A stretch of DNA of 64,000 bases from Bathymodiolus brooksi (Eukaryota; Mollusca; Bivalvia; Mytilida; Modiolidae): contig OY804589.1 in the NCBI GenBank assembly GCA_963680875.1, positions 21,720,413 through 21,784,412 on the forward strand, read 5' to 3'. The position numbers and the translations under genes are program-made. The notes under the pieces were generated by a model. The model was not told the DNA's origin and searched no databases. It saw only the letters and a program-made list of their open reading frames with translations. How positions within the stretch are numbered: position 1 is the stretch's first letter; every line of letters begins with the position of its first letter. Positions 59,396 through 64,000 of the stretch are shown here, piece by piece.

Positions 59396-60236
59396 ATATA
59401 TACTGAACAAGAACAGCTTAGCAACAAATATTTTAATTTTATATTTTAAGAAATAATTTAGATTTCATTGCATACAAATAAATATATTGTCCTAACAAAC
59501 AAAAACAACAATAAAGATGAACATGAACGTACAAAAAAAATCGTAATTAAAAAACTTCCTGATTTGCAATACGCGACACATGATGAATTCACACATAAAT
59601 CCACAATGTCAGTATCTTGTCCAGTCCCCGTTGGCAGTAATGGTAGCTATGCATCTTTTTTGCATGCCACTGACGATTTGTTGGAACTTGTACTGTGGAA
59701 TGGCGTTCCATTCAATGATGAGCGCATTTTCCAATTCCTGCAAGGAGTTGAATGGATAATGATTCTCTCAAATGTGTCTGTTTATCATGTCCAAAACATG
59801 TTCAATAGGAGCCATATCAGGAGAACTACTCGGCCATGGTAATGTATTAACATTGTTGGCCTGTAAAAAGTTCATGGAGAGACAAGCGGTGTATGACCAA
59901 GCATTGTCCTGCTGAAAGACAAACCGATTGTTTCTGTGCATGAACAGCATCACGACAGGGTGTAAATGTCATCGCAGTAGCGCTGTGCATTCCGTGTTTG
60001 TCTTATCAGAATCAAGTTGGTCTTTCTCGCGTAATGTACTTCTCCCCACAACAATAACTAACCGCCACCAAAGCATGTGCAGCTGATTTTCGGCGCGTTA
60101 TTGTACCTGTTTTAAATGTCTGTTGCATTGATTAGCCATATGATGTCTATAATATTCATAGACGCAAAATGTGAAAACAAAACTAATATGCGAAAACAAA
60201 ATTGTGTTGCTAATTTTTTTTACTCAGTATATTATA
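59396..60236 (-). mobile_element. Tc1-like element, internally deleted, both terminal repeats present
   Basis: The left terminal TACTGAACAAGAACAGC and the right terminal TTTTTTTTACTCAGTATA are inverted versions of one another (ACTGAG-A-run-GC-TAGCAACA). The minus-strand C-terminal transposase part (59,953 to 59,500) keeps [10 protein letters not shown] and [13 protein letters not shown] but is frameshifted. The N-terminal part with the first Asp is missing compared with 38,862-39,377. Confidence 0.8.
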
Positions 60237-60529
60237 TGTCCTCTTTGAAATTTATCCTGGTACTATTTTCAATATGCATACTGCATGTTATTAACAATCT
60301 GGGTATACCTTTACAAAATTTAATTTGCAGATTACTGATGCTTTGTTGTGGGGAAAACATTTTATGACGTTTTACTCTTGTTGTATATTGCATAAACTTT
60401 TTGAAACAAGTAATGCTCACTATCACTCAATCATTTGTAAGAAATATATTTATACTTGTAGGATTTTCAATATTTATCTTCTATGTTATTCTCATAGATT
60501 TATGATGAAAAAACATACTTAGGTTGATT
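60237..60529. other. Spacer right of the duplication
   Basis: AT-rich, no gene; overlapping short frames on both strands are not supported by any motif. No counterpart in unit A. Confidence 0.45.
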
Positions 60530-60800
60530 GATTTGATTGATTGATTGATTGATTGATTGTGCATAACGCCAATTTTAAGCAATATTTCTGCTAAAAATCT
60601 AGCCGGAGTACCCGGAGATAACCACCGGCCATGGGCAATCAACTGTTAAACTGTATCACTTGCTGCTGCAATTCGAGTGCACCTTTTTTGTAATTTGCAA
60701 AGCCTTGCTCGAAACCACGCCGTTAAGGTGATAGGTTTGCATGAGTTGTTAGGTAATCCAACTACCTAGTTTAAAGAGCCACCGGGTCACCGGGCCCTCA
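60530..60800 (-). mobile_element. tRNA-derived SINE, family 3, with ATCA-repeat tail
   Basis: The minus-strand head has a box-A-like GTGGCTCTTTAAACTAGG and a box-B-like GTGGTTTCGAGCAAGG. The body includes CCGGCTAGATTTTTAGC, and the 3' end is a run of ATCA units (GATT on the plus strand at 60,531-60,560). Simple-repeat tails of this sort mark the 3' end of SINEs. Confidence 0.72.
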
Positions 60801-62010
60801 TACTTAGGAAGACTGTAGAGGGAAAAACATTTAATATTTTACACATCTTACATATTGTATATACTTCTTTTAAAAAACTAAAAAAGTATGAAAGCTTAAA
60901 TGAGAAAAAGTAAATCGTTTGATTAACTGTATATATTACACGCATTAATTTGAAGAAAAAAAAAGAAAAAAAAAAGATTTAATGTTTTTCCCTCCTAAAA
61001 AAGTGGTTTTTTTTGCCGAAAAAAATTATTGCACATGAAAATTGCATATACCTTCTCCTTTATGTGTTCTAAGATAAGGAAGATACACTTGCCTCTTTGT
61101 GTGTGTGTTGTTTTATTTTTTACAAATTGAATATATTTAATTTCTTGTTATTGTAATTACTGCGATCAACCCTAGTGTTTTACGTAGAAATGTCCAACAT
61201 TTCATAATTGTTTAGCAAGTTTTACATACAAACAACATAAGAAATCAATATTTCTCATTTCCACGGAAAATACCATACATAAAGAATGATCTTAAAACAG
61301 CAGTTGTCTAATGTATATTTTCTCTTAGACGACGCAATGTGCCATCGTTTATGAAGCTAAAGAAAATTTTATGTCCGATGCCACATTCATGTTTTTTTTT
61401 TGTTTTTTTTTTACTTTGTGTATTATTATCCCATGTATTTAGTCGCATCAACACAATATTTATATAGAATAGTACTTACAAGATTAAGGTTAAATAGCCA
61501 TTCTGTAATAAAACACATTGTACAACAGTAAATAATTGTACAATGAAAACCTTATTTTTTGAGATTTTGATTGGTATGCAAATTAAAGTTGAACACCCAT
61601 ATGTTTGTGCCTGTGCCATTATGGGACCTATATTTCCATCTGTTTCTGTACTTGTGATTCAGCAGTTTATGACTTTCCAGGTGTCGTTCATTCTGTTGTG
61701 GTTGGTTAAGTGTTAATCAGTATTATTTGAATATTTTATTTTCAAACACTGGACAAATTTGACAACCAAAATAACATGTTTCATTTTAATATGATCTGAT
61801 CCACTATCTCAATCACGGATTCCATGATGAATTCCTTCCTTTATCCAACTCAAGTGTACTGAAGATCTGGTGTTGTCCTTGAACTTGACATATTTATTTC
61901 TGATTCACTTCAATACCCACTTCATTATTCAACAAAATTCACTTCAATATTCAACAATTTCAACTCGGATATTTGCTGCCCTTTTATTTTATTTATTTCA
62001 TTCTATTTTA
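60801..62010. other. Sequence 3' of the RBM17 retrocopy
   Basis: AT-rich with no ORF. The part next to 62,010 is probably retrocopied 3' UTR. A plus-strand T-run with one interruption at 61,391-61,413 is a candidate for the poly(A) end of the retrocopy. A-runs near 60,955-60,980 have the opposite sense and do not fit. I could not read matching target-site repeats. Confidence 0.45.
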
Positions 62011-63310
62011 TCAGTCTGTTTCATCAGCTAAATCTAATCGTCTAAATTTATCTAAATTGTAAAAACTAGCTTTCACAGTTTTTCCTCCGAAAAATCGTCC
62101 ATTTAAATCAATAACAGCTTTTATGGCAGCATCAACTTTATCAAATTCAATAAATATTCTGACTGCTTCTTCATCATCAATTCTTTAGGAGGTTCTTTAG
62201 GGATATCTTTTTCATGTATAATTTTCCTCCTCTTTTACTGGTTTTCTCTACAAATAATGCTGTACTCATTCCTTGTTCAGATTTACCAAGACCTTGGCCT
62301 TCACGATATCCATATTTTGCCATAATTTTAGAAGCTACTGATCCTCCAAGACCAATACTGTGTCCTAGAGGTGGTGACTGTGCTCGTTCTGGTACTTCCA
62401 CTGGAGGCTCCTCTATCAGTGAAGGAGGTGGGGCAATGGCTGCTCCCATACCACCAGTTGGTCGTCGTGGTTTTTCGTAATCTTCTTCCTCTTCTTCATG
62501 TCTTCGTCTTGCTCTTTCTAGTTCTCCACCTCGCTCATCACTTCGATCTCTATTTCTATCTCGATTATGATCTCTGCGTCCCCTCTTTGGTCTAGAATCA
62601 TGGCCAGGACTATCTTGATATTAGCCACGATTCCACTTATCGTCATGACGACGTCTTGGAGATGGATCATCATTGTTACCATACTTTGGTCTGGGATCAT
62701 GGCCTGGACTATCTTGATATTCACCACAATTCCAGTTATCGTCGTGTCTACGTCTTGGAGGTAGAGGTAGATCGTCATTGTTGCCATTTTTTTGTCTTAG
62801 GTCAGGACTCTCTCTACGATTCCAGTTGTCCTCATGCCTTCTCCTAGGAGGCTCAATCTCGTCAGAATCACCATACCTTTTGTCATCATCAAAATCTTTT
62901 TTGTTTCTTTCTTCTTCTTCTCTTTCCTTCATTCTTTGTTCTTTTCTTTTTTTGACGATGTCTTCGTAGTCGTTTGAACGTAAGGGTTCATATTCATCTA
63001 TGACCCCTGTCAATGAAGGTTGTGGATCAGAAGGTAAAAATGGAAATCCACCTGTGAAGGTGTCTGACAATCGCTCTAATCTGCCTGTTAACTTATTAAA
63101 GTGTAGGTCACTGTAGACATCATTCTTCTTCAAATCTATTACTGGAGCCATAGTATTAGTGCTGGACTTATGTTTCTTAACTTGCATTAAATTGGCTTTC
63201 TTAGCTTGAAGCTGTGACTGCAGCAACTTTAAACTGGATGACCAACCAGCAACATCCGATTTTGATGTGCCATCATCTTTATCAATATCTAACCCATCAT
63301 ATAATGACAT
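62011..63310 (-). pseudogene. RBM17: Processed pseudogene of splicing factor 45 (RBM17/SPF45)
   Basis: A single intronless minus-strand reading starting MSLYDGLDIDKDD. Family blocks follow in order: SSLKLLQSQLQAKKANL, MAPVIDLKKNDVYSD, EYEPLRSNDYEDIVKK, an acidic/basic charged region with imperfect RRRHDDNWN repeats, GAAIAPPPSLIEE, and the G-patch GYREGQGLGKSEQGMSTAL ending EKTSKRGGK. The last part is the C-terminal half of the UHM-type RRM (EEAVRIFIEFDKVDAAIKA, then NGRFFGGKTVKASFYNLDKF). Damage: TAA at 62,621-62,623 (a GAA-type codon in the adjacent repeat), a one-base shift after the G-patch near 62,215, and loss of about 50 residues covering the start of the RRM near 62,175. SPF45 acts in 3' splice-site selection through the UHM. 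Without introns and with this damage, the copy is a dead retrogene. Confidence 0.9.
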
Positions 63311-64000
63311 TTTTCTGGATTTTGTTAAAGTTGTTACATGTGCTTATCTCTCACTTCTCGCTTTTCTGGTGATCAGATTTAGGTTTTTGCATTAATAACA
63401 ATTAATTATTTTTTTTTACAAATGTAGAAAAATTGTCCCGTTCTTTTTTTGGACACACAGACATGTTATTGTGTCCAACACCGTCAATACATTTTGCACG
63501 GAACTTTGACCCTGTAAATAATAAATTATGTAAATACTATGATGATATGTGTCTTCATATAACCTGGTTCTGGGATGAACTAATTATGTAGATATGGTGA
63601 AAATATGTGGCTCTGTGATACCTTAATTTGGGAAATACTGCGATAGTATGTGCCTGTTTAATACCTGACCTGTGATTAAATAATTATGTAAATATTGTGA
63701 ACATATCGTTCTGCATCGTTTTAGTAAGGACTTGTCATCACTGTTTTGTTATTGATAATCTAATTAGGATACCAATTTTATAACCTTTGGGTTGACCCGA
63801 TCGGAGCTCGAAGCCATGATCTAGCTTCAGTTCAACCGAGACCAGCATGGTAACTATAACACCACGGATGCGGCTAAGTGAACAGAAATCGCATTAGTGC
63901 TCAGTATGATGAGGGATAACTAAAGGTTATTACTGACCAGTAGAAAAAGTATTGCCGATTAAGTTTCGAGCAAACAAAATACATTTTTAAATCGTTGTTC
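63311..64000. other. Right edge, 5' side of the retrocopy
   Basis: AT-rich, no coding region. Positions 63,770-63,890 contain a tRNA-like stretch on the minus strand (GCATCCGTGGTGTTATAGTT then GCTTCGAGCTCC), probably a SINE remnant. Loose tandem similarity around 63,520-63,700 repeats ATTATGTAAATA-TGTGA units. Confidence 0.45.

Larger units (their letters stand above)
39428..60236. repeat. Tandem segmental duplication, unit B
   Basis: Direct-repeat partner of unit A. The left edge is sharp at about 39,428; the right edge is taken at the right end of the Tc1 element near 60,236, after which no counterpart in A was found. B-specific additions are the 32-bp array (40.4-40.7 kb), an extra shortened copy of intron-1 sequence (42.2-43.4 kb), a foldback insertion (47.8-48.15 kb), a 40-bp array (53.4-53.75 kb) and a 2.8-kb block with a zinc-finger gene (56.5-59.3 kb). 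B lacks the equivalent of A's 30,761-36,413. Confidence 0.88.

Noticed and set aside
62214..62969. Plus-strand ORFs opposite the RBM17 retrocopy
   Set aside because: Shadows of the biased codon composition of the charged region on the other strand.

Overview
The window looks like nuclear DNA of a bivalve mollusc, probably a mussel-type (pteriomorph) species. It is AT-rich and intron-rich, with long gene-poor stretches, several families of tRNA-derived SINEs, non-LTR, Penelope-type and Tc1 elements, and many minisatellites. There is no bacterial-type gene organisation. The organism call is an inference from repeat style and gene content; no species-diagnostic gene is present.

Layout. Positions 1-11,500 are one 47-bp tandem array that runs off the left edge. 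A decayed SGNH-hydrolase ORF follows (12.3-12.9 kb, + strand). From about 13.34 to 60.2 kb the window holds two diverged copies of one segment in direct tandem: unit A (13,343-39,427) and unit B (39,428 to about 60,236). Each unit carries, on the minus strand, the 5' half of a receptor-like gene (signal-peptide exon and two Ig exons) at its left end. Each also carries the 3' half of the neighbouring gene (thrombospondin type-1 exons, a transmembrane exon and cytoplasmic exons) at its right end. The only gene complete in the window spans the A/B junction: signal peptide and Ig exons from unit B, then TSP1, transmembrane and tail exons from unit A. Its nine predicted exons total 1,386 nt (462 codons with the stop). 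All junctions up to the first cytoplasmic exon are phase 1. The layout signal peptide-Ig-Ig-TSP1(n)-TM-short tail recalls the ectodomain of UNC5-type receptors, but no ZU5 or death domain is seen.

The two units differ mainly by repeats and mobile elements. A has a 33-bp array (about 30 units) against the last splice acceptor, an RT-element insertion with an empty site in B, a LINE fragment and a tRNA-Leu-like SINE cluster. B has a 32-bp array, a 40-bp array beside the TM exon, a foldback insertion and a C2H2 zinc-finger gene. Both units carry different lengths of a 74-bp array and of a Tc1 element. The complete gene has a TGG-to-TAG change in its third TSP1 exon. The B 3' gene half has a recombinant-looking TSP1 exon and a damaged terminal exon.

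At the right end (62.0-63.3 kb, minus strand) lies an intronless, damaged retrocopy of the splicing factor RBM17/SPF45. No functional tRNA, rRNA or CRISPR feature was seen. Exon boundaries were read by eye from splice sites, phase and A/B comparison, without transcript data.
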